From positions 1-13,433 of the forward strand of contig JAJFHC010000154.1 in NCBI GenBank assembly GCA_021775835.1: a DNA stretch of 13,433 nt. The letters are read 5' to 3'. This document shows, piece after piece, positions 6,902-13,419 of the stretch (position 1 is the stretch's first letter; each line of letters opens with the position of its first letter). The notes below the pieces were generated by a model. It was not told where the DNA came from, made no database searches, and saw only the letters and a program-made list of their open reading frames with translations. A program made the position numbers and the translations under genes. This DNA comes from Hyphomicrobiales bacterium (lineage in GTDB: Bacteria; Pseudomonadota; Alphaproteobacteria; Rhizobiales; JAJFHC01).

Positions 6902-7333
6902 TCATCCAGTAGCAATGTAGCTGCGCATGGCCTCGGCTTCCTGCTCGGCTTCCGCGATTCGCTGCTTGACCACGTCGCCGATTGACACGATGCCAACGAG
7001 TTTTCCCGCTTCGACAACAGGCAAATGCCTGAACCGGCCGTCTGTCATCCGTTCCATGAGATTGGCCACGGTGTCGTCCATGCCACAGGTCACGACATTT
7101 TTTGTCATGTGATCTCCAGCATCGCGCGCAAGTGCGCTGGCGCCATCGTCCGACACGGCCCGCACGATATCGCGTTCAGAGATAATGCCGGCCACGCCGC
7201 CGGACTCATCGACCACCACCATTGCACCAACCTTGTGAGTGGCCAGGTCTTTGGCAATGTCCATCAACGTTGCCCCTGCCTTTGCAGTCGCCACGTCACC
7301 GCCTTTAAGGCTGAGAATTGTCGCAACATTCAT
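6902..7333 (-). CDS. Tandem CBS-domain protein
   Basis: A 143-residue protein made almost entirely of two CBS domains (about 8-62 and 75-132), a Bateman module that usually binds adenosine nucleotides and senses energy state. The typical ends of each repeat are visible: GIISERDIVRAV in the first, and RHLPVVEAGKLVGIVSIGDVVK in the second. No enzyme or membrane domain is attached, so it probably acts by binding another protein or as a nucleotide sensor. AGGAGG (7339-7344) lies 5 nt before the ATG, a strong site suggesting good expression. Stand-alone CBS pairs are common in alphaproteobacteria; the partner is not identifiable here. Confidence 0.93.
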   Translation of the reverse strand: MNVATILSLKGGDVATAKAGATLMDIAKDLATHKVGAMVVVDESGGVAGIISERDIVRAVSDDGASALARDAGDHMTKNVVTCGMDDTVANLMERMTDGRFRHLPVVEAGKLVGIVSIGDVVKQRIAEAEQEAEAMRSYIATG

Positions 7334-7746
7334 AATGTCCTCCTGACTGTGTCTTTGCGTTGGTTCCGTCTTCTCCCCAGCATATTCACGTTAGAGTTTT
7401 CCAGTTAATGCAGGCATAGCGTGCCACATGTCCCACGATACGGGAATGATGGGGTAAGGCGGGTGCCATGGCAAGGTCCCGATTGCCATTCGGTAAATTT
7501 TCCTCCGCCTACGGCCTTGTGCCCCCGTTGACTTCAACACCCGGATAAATGGCGTAACATTCGATCGTCACAGGATCAGGCCACTTTGAAGGCAATCTCT
7601 GGATTACTCACAATTGCGCGCCATGGTGTTTGAAAAACCCACCCGATTCATGTAACTCCTGAATGCCTGTAACCATCGACCGCCAATACGAGACGGCCTG
7701 CGTATCAAAGCCCAATTCGGACCGCATCAGAACCATGCCTGCTGGA
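7334..7746. other. Long divergent intergenic region between the CBS and DUF2157 genes
   Basis: About 413 bp (or 329 bp if the membrane-protein gene starts at 7663). It contains the CBS ribosome binding site, a 10-bp palindrome TGCCATGGCA near 7467-7476, and a TTGACT at 7528-7533 on the plus strand that could be a -35 box, although the best -10-like sequence after it (TAACAT, 7555-7560) is too far away. No RNA gene, terminator or additional coding region can be supported. Confidence 0.4.
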
Positions 7747-9075
7747 ATGACTTATAAAAGGCACGTCTCGCGTGACCTTCCGGTTTGGGTTTCCAAAGGA
7801 TGGGTAGACGCCAAACATGCTGAAGCTCTCCTGGCATCCATTCCGGAGCACAACTTTCGCGACAAACTTCCCACGATAATCGCCATACTGGGTGGTGTTC
7901 TGCTGGCCTTCGCCGCGATGTCGTTCGTCGCGGCAAACTGGACCGACATTTCAAAGCTGGTGCGGCTGGGAATCCTGTTTTCAGCCCTCTGGGTCGCCTA
8001 TGCCGGCGCTGCGTGGGCAAACGCGAAGAACTGGCCCATTTTCTACGAGGCTGCGGTGGTTCTGGGTTGCGGCCTGTTTGGCGCAAATATCATGCTGATC
8101 GCCCAGATGTATCACATCGACAGGCATTATCCCGATGGCTTCATGGTCTGGGCGCTCGGCAGCCTTCTTGCCGCGGGACTATGCCGTTCTGTCGGCGCTG
8201 TTCTCATCGGATTTGCGTTGCTGTGCCTATGGACAGCGTCGGAGACGGTCGAGTTCTGGAAGAATGTACATTGGCCTTTCCTGATCGCCTGGGGAGCTGC
8301 CGCATGGCTGGTCTGGCAGGAACGCTGGTATGCCGGAATAAATGCCGCTGCAATTTCCCTGTTTGTCTGGATCACGGTGTCTGTTGTCACTCTTGCTGAC
8401 AGATATGACTGGTCCACGGCCCCCGCCCTGTCAGTGCTATCATTGACGTCGATCATCTTCCTCGTTGTTGCCGTGCATTTCGAGGACAAGCGTCAGGACG
8501 GCGATGACCTGAAAATCATCTCTGTAGAAAGCCTTGTTCTGTTCTTTGCAACGCTGTTCCTGTTCCAACTGGCAACCGATGATCTGGCACGGTCTTTCGC
8601 CGACGTGTCGATATCCGATCGTTTCGGCGCAGGCGGGTTCTGGTTGCCCACATGCCTGGTAACCGCGGCCCTTGCTGCTGCCCTCGCCTTTGGATCAAAC
8701 CTTGCGGGCGGCATGTTACGCAAGGACGCCATCGTCCTGACCGGTGCTGCAGTGACCATCCTGATATCGGTGCTGGTCCCCTTTCCCGCCTTTATCCTGG
8801 TCATCCTCTTCGGCGCGGGCTATCTGGCCCTGTCGATCTGGTCGATCAACTTCGGGCAACGCAGGGACAGCCCCGCCGCCATAAATATCGGGTTTGCGGC
8901 ATTTGGCATTGAAACCCTCTATCTCTACTTTGAAACCGTCGGCACCCTGCTCAACACCGCGGTGTTCTTCCTGACCGGCGGTATCGTGCTGGTGCTGCTC
9001 GCTTTTGCGCTTGAACGCATGCGACGCCGGCTCATGTCCAGCCACACGGCCAGCGAAATGGGGGCCGGGTCATGA
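7747..9075 (+). CDS. DUF2157 domain polytopic membrane protein
   Basis: A large inner-membrane protein of unknown function. From the chosen start (442 residues) it opens with a short cytoplasmic region containing WVSKGWVDAKHAEALLASI, the typical DUF2157 N-terminal helix pair, followed by roughly twelve hydrophobic segments to near the C-terminus, which ends in an arginine-rich cytoplasmic tail. Start choice is uncertain: the frame is open to ATG codons at 7663 and 7735, and none has a good ribosome binding site; 7747 is preferred because it puts the domain at its usual distance from the N-terminus. Its stop overlaps the start of the next gene (ATGA, 9072-9075). DUF2157 and GDYXXLXY proteins commonly occur as a pair, supporting a joint membrane role. 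Confidence 0.85.
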   Translation: MTYKRHVSRDLPVWVSKGWVDAKHAEALLASIPEHNFRDKLPTIIAILGGVLLAFAAMSFVAANWTDISKLVRLGILFSALWVAYAGAAWANAKNWPIFYEAAVVLGCGLFGANIMLIAQMYHIDRHYPDGFMVWALGSLLAAGLCRSVGAVLIGFALLCLWTASETVEFWKNVHWPFLIAWGAAAWLVWQERWYAGINAAAISLFVWITVSVVTLADRYDWSTAPALSVLSLTSIIFLVVAVHFEDKRQDGDDLKIISVESLVLFFATLFLFQLATDDLARSFADVSISDRFGAGGFWLPTCLVTAALAAALAFGSNLAGGMLRKDAIVLTGAAVTILISVLVPFPAFILVILFGAGYLALSIWSINFGQRRDSPAAINIGFAAFGIETLYLYFETVGTLLNTAVFFLTGGIVLVLLAFALERMRRRLMSSHTASEMGAGS

Positions 9076-9650
9076 ACCGGGCTCCTGGAATCGGTGTTAT
9101 CGCCATCTTTCTTGTGGTCGCTATTCAGTCGCTTGCCCTGTGCTGGATGGTTTGGGAGCGCATGTCGCTGCTCCGCAACGGCCGTCCAATTCTGGTGGAT
9201 GTCGAACCCGTTGACCCAAGAGACCTGTTTCGTGGCGATTATGTCATTCTGTCGTTCCCGATCAGCAGGCTGACCCTCGCAGAACTGGAAGGCGAAAAGT
9301 CCTACTCCGAAAACATGCCGATATTCGTAGGTCTCCAAGCGGCAGAGAACCTCACCTGGCAGCCCTTTTCGGTACACAAGTCCAAACCTGCTGTGTCTGG
9401 AGAGGTGGTTTATCTCAAGGGTCGTGTCACGTCTGCCGATTGCCCGGCTTCGCAGGGGCCATGCAAGACAGTCGACGTTCACTACGGCATGGAAAGTTTT
9501 TTCGTACCCGAAGGCGAAGGTCACCGGCTGGAAGAATTGCGCAACGAGCGGCGACTGCAGATTGCCGCACGGGTTGCCGAAAGTGGCGAAGGTGCCATCG
9601 CCGGCATCGCGATTGACGGCACGATTGAGTACAATACGCCTCTTTTCTAG
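9072..9650 (+). CDS. GDYXXLXY-family membrane-anchored protein
   Basis: A 192-residue protein with one N-terminal transmembrane segment (about 7-29) and an extracytoplasmic domain. The family signature appears as RGDYVILSFPIS (54-65): GDY and the leucine are kept, while the last tyrosine is phenylalanine (F62). DPRDLFRGDY just before it is also typical. Two cysteines occur near SADCPASQGPCK and could form a disulfide. Function is unknown. It overlaps the DUF2157 gene by 4 nt, so translation is likely coupled and the two proteins probably work together. Its TAG stop overlaps the stop of the convergent rhomboid gene within the palindrome CTAG. Confidence 0.87.
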   Translation: MNRAPGIGVIAIFLVVAIQSLALCWMVWERMSLLRNGRPILVDVEPVDPRDLFRGDYVILSFPISRLTLAELEGEKSYSENMPIFVGLQAAENLTWQPFSVHKSKPAVSGEVVYLKGRVTSADCPASQGPCKTVDVHYGMESFFVPEGEGHRLEELRNERRLQIAARVAESGEGAIAGIAIDGTIEYNTPLF

Positions 9651-10387
9651 TAGGTTTCGGTAAGCTGGCGTCCGCCCCGGTCGAACAATCCAAACAGAAA
9701 CAATCCGGCAGCAAACCCACCCAGGTGGGCCTCCCATGCAATGGTACCGGCCTCCGGCCCGATCAGAACCGCGCCGACACCGAAAACATAATTGATCACG
9801 ATCCACACGCCGAGAAACAATAGTGCGCGGGGATTGCGGAACAGTTCCGAAATTGACGCCGGTTTGCGGGTCGCCATGTCTGCAGTCATCGAGAAGGGTG
9901 AACTGGATTCGGCATAGATCAAGCGCACCGCTGCCGCCATCTGTCCGGACACCGCCGCAGAGGCGCCTACGACCGGCACCAGTTCACCCCAGTGAACGAA
10001 CAGCGTCGCTGTTGCTCCCAACGCACCGCACAACAGACTGAACACGACAAACGACATCGCTGGCATGCGCTTGGCGACCGCACTCCCAAACGCCAGCATC
10101 CAGATCGAGTTGATGATCAGATGGCTCCAGTCGGCGTGAACCACGGCATAGGTGAAGAAAGTCCACACGTCGCCGGCAATCCCGCCTGGAAAGCTGATCC
10201 CGTTCAAATCGGCTCCGCCGCCATACCTGGCCGGGAAAAACGCGAAAGTCAGAAGAAAGTCCACCAGCGCATCGTTCTCAAGCCAGTTCCGATAAAGATG
10301 CACAACGACAAAGAACAAAATTCCAGCAATGATAATGCCGGGCGCATTGATCGCCGGTTGATGCTTCCCGGTCTCAGGTTCTTCCAT
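9647..10387 (-). CDS. Rhomboid family intramembrane serine protease
   Basis: A 246-residue polytopic protein expected to cleave membrane protein substrates within or near the membrane. The catalytic serine is in VVGASAAVSG (S143), and the histidine is in EAHLGGFAAG (H221). The oxyanion-side motif HADWSHLIIN (H84, H89, N93) keeps the H-x4-H-x3-N spacing of GlpG. About six membrane segments are present, starting near residue 17, without a long cytoplasmic domain. A hydrophilic insertion at about 160-185 (MATRKPASISELFRNP) separates the serine-bearing helix from the next one. GTGAG close to the ATG is a modest ribosome binding site. The substrate is unknown; the tail-to-tail GDYXXLXY membrane protein is a candidate only by proximity. 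Confidence 0.93.
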   Translation of the reverse strand: MEEPETGKHQPAINAPGIIIAGILFFVVVHLYRNWLENDALVDFLLTFAFFPARYGGGADLNGISFPGGIAGDVWTFFTYAVVHADWSHLIINSIWMLAFGSAVAKRMPAMSFVVFSLLCGALGATATLFVHWGELVPVVGASAAVSGQMAAAVRLIYAESSSPFSMTADMATRKPASISELFRNPRALLFLGVWIVINYVFGVGAVLIGPEAGTIAWEAHLGGFAAGLFLFGLFDRGGRQLTETY

Positions 10388-10443
10388 GGCTCACTTTTCC
10401 ACATATTCAAGGATCAGCCGTCAGTTACCAGGCGGCTAACTTC

Positions 10444-10460
10444 TGTTTCAGAATGAAACA
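10444..10460. promoter_or_regulatory. Inverted repeat TGTTTCA-GAA-TGAAACA, candidate operator
   Basis: Perfect 7-bp arms separated by 3 bp (17 bp in all) lie 57 bp upstream of the rhomboid ATG and about 260 bp upstream of the PAS_5 start. The size and symmetry suit a dimeric helix-turn-helix regulator. No T tract follows, and it lies between divergent genes, so a terminator is unlikely. Confidence 0.35.
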
Positions 10461-10610
10461 TCGTCTCATAAACTGACGAACCGATGGCTGACCACCATCC
10501 TGGATTGATGTGTCAAACCCAATCCACAGCACACAGACATCCAGCAATTCCGCCAAAAACCGTATTTCTCCACGCTGGCACGAAACCTGCTCCCTTCATC
10601 CCAACAGTTT

Positions 10611-10665
10611 TGAGACCCGTACACAGGCGTCTCATGGTCGGGCGGTTTACAGGGCCGCCCGACCA
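10611..10665 (+). repeat. Two abutting hairpins in the PAS_5 leader
   Basis: TGAGAC / GTCTCA (10611-10616 and 10629-10634) forms a 6-bp stem, directly followed by TGGTCGGGCGG / CCGCCCGACCA (10635-10645 and 10655-10665), a perfect 11-bp GC-rich stem with a 9-nt loop. Neither strand has a T tract after the strong stem, so it is not a standard terminator for any neighbour. It ends 52 nt before the PAS_5 ATG. It could be a leader structure, a small RNA, or a REP-like palindrome. Confidence 0.5.
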
Positions 10666-10717
10666 GCACCAACAACAGGGAACCAGTGGTTCAGTCAAGC
10701 GGGAAACGGGTGGCGAT

Positions 10718-11335
10718 ATGAAATTGAAACCAACACGAGCACTTTATGACTATTGGAGCCGCCTCCGGGGTCGCGAGAATGCGCCCTTTCGCTGTCAGAT
10801 TGACCCCGCCGATTTCAAGTCCGTCCTCCCCGAAGTCTTCATTCTACAGGCCGACAACACCACGCAATACCCGTTTCGAATTGCCGGAACCAGCCTGTGC
10901 GCCTACTTCGGGCGCGAACTCCGTACCGAGAATTTCCTGGACTTGTGGACCGATAGTGAGCGCGAAGGAATAGAGTCCCTTCTCCTGAGCGTGACGGAGA
11001 ATGCGGCGGCGGCAGTCCTGGGCATTACCGGATCGACCAGCGACGGACGCACGGTCGAATTCGAAGTACTCCTGTTGCCGCTACGCCTTTCCGGTCAGAA
11101 TTGCAGTCAGATCATTGGCGCCTGCTCGCCCTACAAGAACGAATACTGGCTGGGGCACGAAGCAGTCGTCACACAGAGCATCAAGAGCCTGCGTCTGATC
11201 TGGCCGGACGACCTTCCCCGGTTCGATCTGACCGAGATCCCGCAAAGCGGCACGAAAGTCCGGCCTGCCCTGGTCGCAACTGCACAGCAACGCCGGTCCC
11301 AGTTGGTCGTAATCGAAGGCGGTCTCGCAGACTAG
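10718..11335 (+). CDS. PAS_5-type (PAS-like) domain protein
   Basis: A 205-residue soluble protein in which most of the length is a PAS-like domain of the alphaproteobacterial PAS_5 type. Diagnostic segments: ALYDYWSRLRGRENAPFRCQIDP (about residues 7-29, read in parts), LPEVFILQ, FRIAGTSLCAYFGREL (about 53-68), and FLDLW. No kinase, cyclase or other output domain is attached, so it may be a sensor or adaptor. The ATG at 10718 has GGGTGG 4 nt upstream and sits at the family's normal N-terminus. The PilZ gene follows 237 bp downstream in the same direction; PAS_5 and PilZ genes are often neighbours in related bacteria (from memory). Ligand and partner are unknown. Confidence 0.85.
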   Translation: MKLKPTRALYDYWSRLRGRENAPFRCQIDPADFKSVLPEVFILQADNTTQYPFRIAGTSLCAYFGRELRTENFLDLWTDSEREGIESLLLSVTENAAAAVLGITGSTSDGRTVEFEVLLLPLRLSGQNCSQIIGACSPYKNEYWLGHEAVVTQSIKSLRLIWPDDLPRFDLTEIPQSGTKVRPALVATAQQRRSQLVVIEGGLAD

Positions 11336-11572
11336 AGTAGGATGAGGAAACGAGTGTGCGGTTTTCCGCTCGCATTCCGCTCCAACATTATGAAACCTGA
11401 TCTAGCGGCCCGTCGCTGCCAGAGCTGATGCTGTTTATCGCCATATTTGAATAAAAATTCAGGTTCCGGAAATAAGGTTTCGTTAACTGCGTTTCCGTTA
11501 CTCTGTCTGTTATCGTATTGCGGCACCCATATGCCAGATACGGAGCAGTTGTTCTAACGGGGCCATGAACAC
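11336..11572. other. Leader region of the tandem PilZ gene
   Basis: A 237-bp gap. It includes GCGG-TTTT-CCGC at about 11359-11370, a small hairpin after the PAS_5 stop, and complementary words able to pair in two ways: GAAACCT (11392-11398) with AGGTTTC (11475-11481), or AACCTGA (11394-11400) with TCAGGTT (11459-11465). ATTTGAAT at 11445-11452 recurs twice upstream of the protease gene. No convincing -35/-10 pair was found. Confidence 0.35.
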
Positions 11573-12205
11573 GTGAGCGATAGGATACTACCACCTGAAG
11601 AGGAACGGCGCGCTTTTGAACGGGCACCCATCGTCTTACCCGGCCGTTACATGCTTCCCGATCGCAGAGAATTCGACTGCCGGGTCTGCGACATTTCCGG
11701 GGGCGGCATGTCTATTGTGGCTCCGGAGGCGGGCGAGATTGGCGATAATATTATCGCCTACATTGCCGAAATCGGACGGGTTGAAGGCAAGGTTGCCCGC
11801 ATCTTCGAAGACGGCTTCGCCCTTGAGTTGAACTTGACGGCGTTCAAACGCGAGAAAATGATGCGGTCGATCAACTGGCTTGAGAAACGCAACGAATTCG
11901 GTTTGACCACTCAGCGACGCCACACACGGGTGGTCCCGGAGAAGAAGGGCTCGGAGTTCCGCCTGCCCGACGGCCGCAGTTACCCCTGCGAAGTCATCGA
12001 CATGTCCATTAGCGGTGCATCCATAAAGGTAGGCGTCATCCCCAGCATCGGGACGACCGTGTTTCTTGGAAAGATGCGCGGCACAGTCAGTCGGCACCAC
12101 AGCGATGGCGTCGCGATCGAATTCAATGATGTGCCTGACATGGGAACCCTGAGCGACCATTTTGGCAAACGCTCGGCAGCCGAACTTACATCGACCGCCG
12201 CATAA
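11573..12205 (+). CDS. Tandem PilZ-domain protein (two c-di-GMP binding sites)
   Basis: A 210-residue cytoplasmic protein with two PilZ domains in tandem and nothing else. The first has RAFER (R13, R17) and DISGGG (D40, S42, G45); the second has RRHTR (R115, R119) and DMSISG (D143, S145, G148). These match the c-di-GMP binding signature RxxxR plus DxSxxG in both copies, so both sites look functional. PilZ proteins pass the c-di-GMP signal to targets in motility, exopolysaccharide or biofilm systems. The GTG start is the first possible one after an in-frame TAA at 11555-11557; GGGG about 10 nt upstream is a weak ribosome site. The target is unknown. Confidence 0.93.
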   Translation: MSDRILPPEEERRAFERAPIVLPGRYMLPDRREFDCRVCDISGGGMSIVAPEAGEIGDNIIAYIAEIGRVEGKVARIFEDGFALELNLTAFKREKMMRSINWLEKRNEFGLTTQRRHTRVVPEKKGSEFRLPDGRSYPCEVIDMSISGASIKVGVIPSIGTTVFLGKMRGTVSRHHSDGVAIEFNDVPDMGTLSDHFGKRSAAELTSTAA

Positions 12206-12267
12206 TCCACAGATCTCCCCGCAACCTGTATATCGACCCTGTTGAAACATCCACGTGAGCTAAATAG

Positions 12268-12302
12268 CCGCTCGCCGGGATTAATTGGCCCGTTTCGAGC
12301 GG
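12268..12302 (+). terminator. Terminator-like stem after the tandem PilZ gene
   Basis: CCGCTC (12268-12273) pairs with GAGCGG (12297-12302), and inside it CGGG (12276-12279) pairs with CCCG (12289-12292), giving a 10-bp stem interrupted by an internal loop, 63 bp after the PilZ stop. No T tract follows, so termination would need Rho or weaker pausing. Confidence 0.3.
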
Positions 12303-12360
12303 AGCCTAAAGCCATCAAACAAATTAGTTTGGCAGGAAAGTCGATTTTTTGGCCCGTTTC
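12285..12360. repeat. Direct 12-mer repeat TTGGCCCGTTTC
   Basis: TTGGCCCGTTTC occurs at 12285-12296 and again at 12349-12360, 64 bp apart, and a related GTGGCCCCGTT appears at 12374-12384. The copies are too short to be an insertion sequence. They may be paired protein-binding sites or a remnant of local duplication. Confidence 0.4.
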
Positions 12361-12488
12361 AATTTGAGCTTTGTGGCCCCGTTATACTTAACGACAGCTT
12401 GTGAATCACGTCATTCGGTCGAACCACCACATTGAGAAACGGCATAAGCATTTGATTTCATGGTGTTGTTTCATACGACGGATTGTTA

Positions 12489-12536
12489 AAATTTGAATCA
12501 AATTTGAATATCTAAAATTTTATTCAAGTATAAAAT
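12489..12536. promoter_or_regulatory. AT-rich block with helical-phase repeat and palindromes
   Basis: AAATTTGAAT is repeated at 12489-12498 and 12500-12509 (11-bp period). The overlap creates a perfect 15-bp palindrome AATTTGA-A-TCAAATT (12490-12504). A second inverted repeat ATTTTAT / ATAAAAT (12517-12523 and 12530-12536) follows. Such phased A/T tracts suggest bent DNA, an UP-like promoter element or binding by a nucleoid protein; this is inference. Confidence 0.4.
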
Positions 12537-12556
12537 AAATATTCCTCAAATAATCA

Positions 12557-12562
12557 TATAAT
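12557..12562 (+). promoter_or_regulatory. Candidate -10 element of the LapG-like gene
   Basis: A perfect TATAAT lies 54 bp before the ATG at 12617. There is no recognisable -35 box 16-18 bp upstream (the sequence there is AATAAA), so initiation would need the AT-rich upstream block or an activator. The surrounding region is so AT-rich that a chance match is possible. Confidence 0.3.
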
Positions 12563-12616
12563 ATTCCCACGTATATTTCCGTGATCTAAAATCATCCCTG
12601 TCATTGTGTCAACATC

Positions 12617-13294
12617 ATGAGGACAGAGACAAAACATAAAAAACAGATCAGCCGGGCAGTAGCCGCTGCGGTAATGATCGTCGGTCTTTCGAGCGGCCTC
12701 ACCTGGGCCACCGAACAGAACAACGGGGACAACCTGCGCGATTACAAGGCGCCGCATATGGCCATCGACGGCCGTACCTTGCCGCCAATCGGGTATGTAC
12801 AATTCTGCCAGAGTTATCCTGGCGAGTGCCGTTACGGTCGTACCCGTGCGGTCAACGTCAAGATGTCGGATGATCGCTGGAACGAACTGGTCAAGGTCAA
12901 TGACTTTGTCAACGACAAGATCAGTCCGGTTACCGATCAGGAACTCTATCAGGTTCCCGAGCACTGGACCTATCCGAAAAGCAGCGGTGACTGCGAGGAC
13001 TATGTGCTTCTGAAACGGCGTCATCTGGTCAGCCTGGGGTGGCCACCCCAGACCCTGTTGATCACGGTTGTACGCGATCTGGACAATGCCGGTCACGCCG
13101 TCCTGACGGTCACCACAGATGTCGGTGATTTTGTGCTCGACAACCAGAACCAGGACGTCCTGCCCTGGAAAGCGACACGCTACACCTATCATAAGCGCCA
13201 ATCGCAGACGAACCCCAACAAATGGGTGTCATTGCGAGACAGCGTGGATGGTCAGAGAAACATCGTGACGGGCGACCTGGAGGCCACGCGATAA
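12617..13294 (+). CDS. LapG-like transglutaminase-type cysteine protease (BTLCP, peptidase C93)
   Basis: A 225-residue secreted protein of the bacterial transglutaminase-like cysteine proteinase family, whose characterised member LapG trims large adhesins in the periplasm to release biofilm. A signal peptide spans about 1-31 (hydrophobic AVAAAVMIVGLSSGLTWA). The catalytic triad is visible: C126 in GDCEDY, H160 in AGHAVLTV, and D175 in VLDNQNQ; spacing is close to LapG (C135, H172, D189). D125 and E127 flank the cysteine, matching LapG's calcium-binding pair. No ribosome binding site is obvious upstream of the ATG. No adhesin, LapD-like receptor or type I secretion gene is in the window, so the substrate is unknown; a link to the PilZ gene is inference. 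Confidence 0.93.
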   Translation: MRTETKHKKQISRAVAAAVMIVGLSSGLTWATEQNNGDNLRDYKAPHMAIDGRTLPPIGYVQFCQSYPGECRYGRTRAVNVKMSDDRWNELVKVNDFVNDKISPVTDQELYQVPEHWTYPKSSGDCEDYVLLKRRHLVSLGWPPQTLLITVVRDLDNAGHAVLTVTTDVGDFVLDNQNQDVLPWKATRYTYHKRQSQTNPNKWVSLRDSVDGQRNIVTGDLEATR

Positions 13295-13392
13295 TCCATC
13301 ATTGAGTGCACAGGCACAAACAACAGAGTTTTTTGAGGTCCGATCAGTCCCCCCTCCCCCCATCCCCAATGGTCGGGCCCCAGTTGAGAACC

Positions 13393-13419
13393 GGCCCGGC
13401 GTCCCCGCGGGGCCGGGTC
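13393..13419 (+). terminator. GC-rich terminator candidate downstream of the LapG-like gene
   Basis: GGCCCGG (13393-13399) can pair with CCGGGTC (13413-13419, one G-T pair), and inside it CCCC (13403-13406) pairs with GGGG (13409-13412), leaving a three-base bulge. A pyrimidine-rich TTACCTTTCC follows, but not a clean T run. It lies about 100 bp after the protease stop and near the window edge, so it could instead belong to a leader of a gene beyond the window. Confidence 0.4.

Larger units (their letters stand above)
10388..10717. other. Intergenic region with three palindromes between rhomboid and PAS_5 genes
   Basis: This 330-bp divergent region holds a 17-bp inverted repeat at 10444-10460 and two abutting hairpins at 10611-10665, listed separately. 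The plus-strand frame is open back to an ATG at 10484, but the encoded peptide is proline/histidine rich and unlike the PAS_5 family, so it is treated as non-coding. No clear -35/-10 pair was found for either gene. Confidence 0.45.
12206..12616. other. Long AT-rich intergenic region upstream of the LapG-like gene
   Basis: A 411-bp region in two parts. The first, near the PilZ stop, has moderate GC, a terminator-like stem (12268-12302) and a repeated 12-mer. The second, about 12481-12566, is strikingly AT-rich and contains overlapping palindromes and a 11-bp-period repeat (listed separately), followed by a TATAAT at 12557-12562. No coding region or RNA gene is supported. Confidence 0.5.

Noticed and set aside
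7528..7560. TTGACT followed by TAACAT as a promoter for the DUF2157 gene
   Set aside because: The spacing is 21 bp, too long for a normal sigma-70 promoter, and no better -10 sequence lies at 16-18 bp.
8925..9806. 293-residue open frame on the minus strand opposite the DUF2157/GDYXXLXY genes
   Set aside because: It shows no recognisable domain and lies opposite three genes with clear family motifs.
10484..10717. 78-residue N-terminal extension of the PAS_5 protein
   Set aside because: Composition is Pro/His/Gln-rich, it contains the two strong hairpins, and family members start near the ATG at 10718.
12285..12384. The repeated GGCCCGTTTC words as a CRISPR-like array or IS ends
   Set aside because: Only two exact short copies exist, in direct orientation with unequal context, too few and too short for either.
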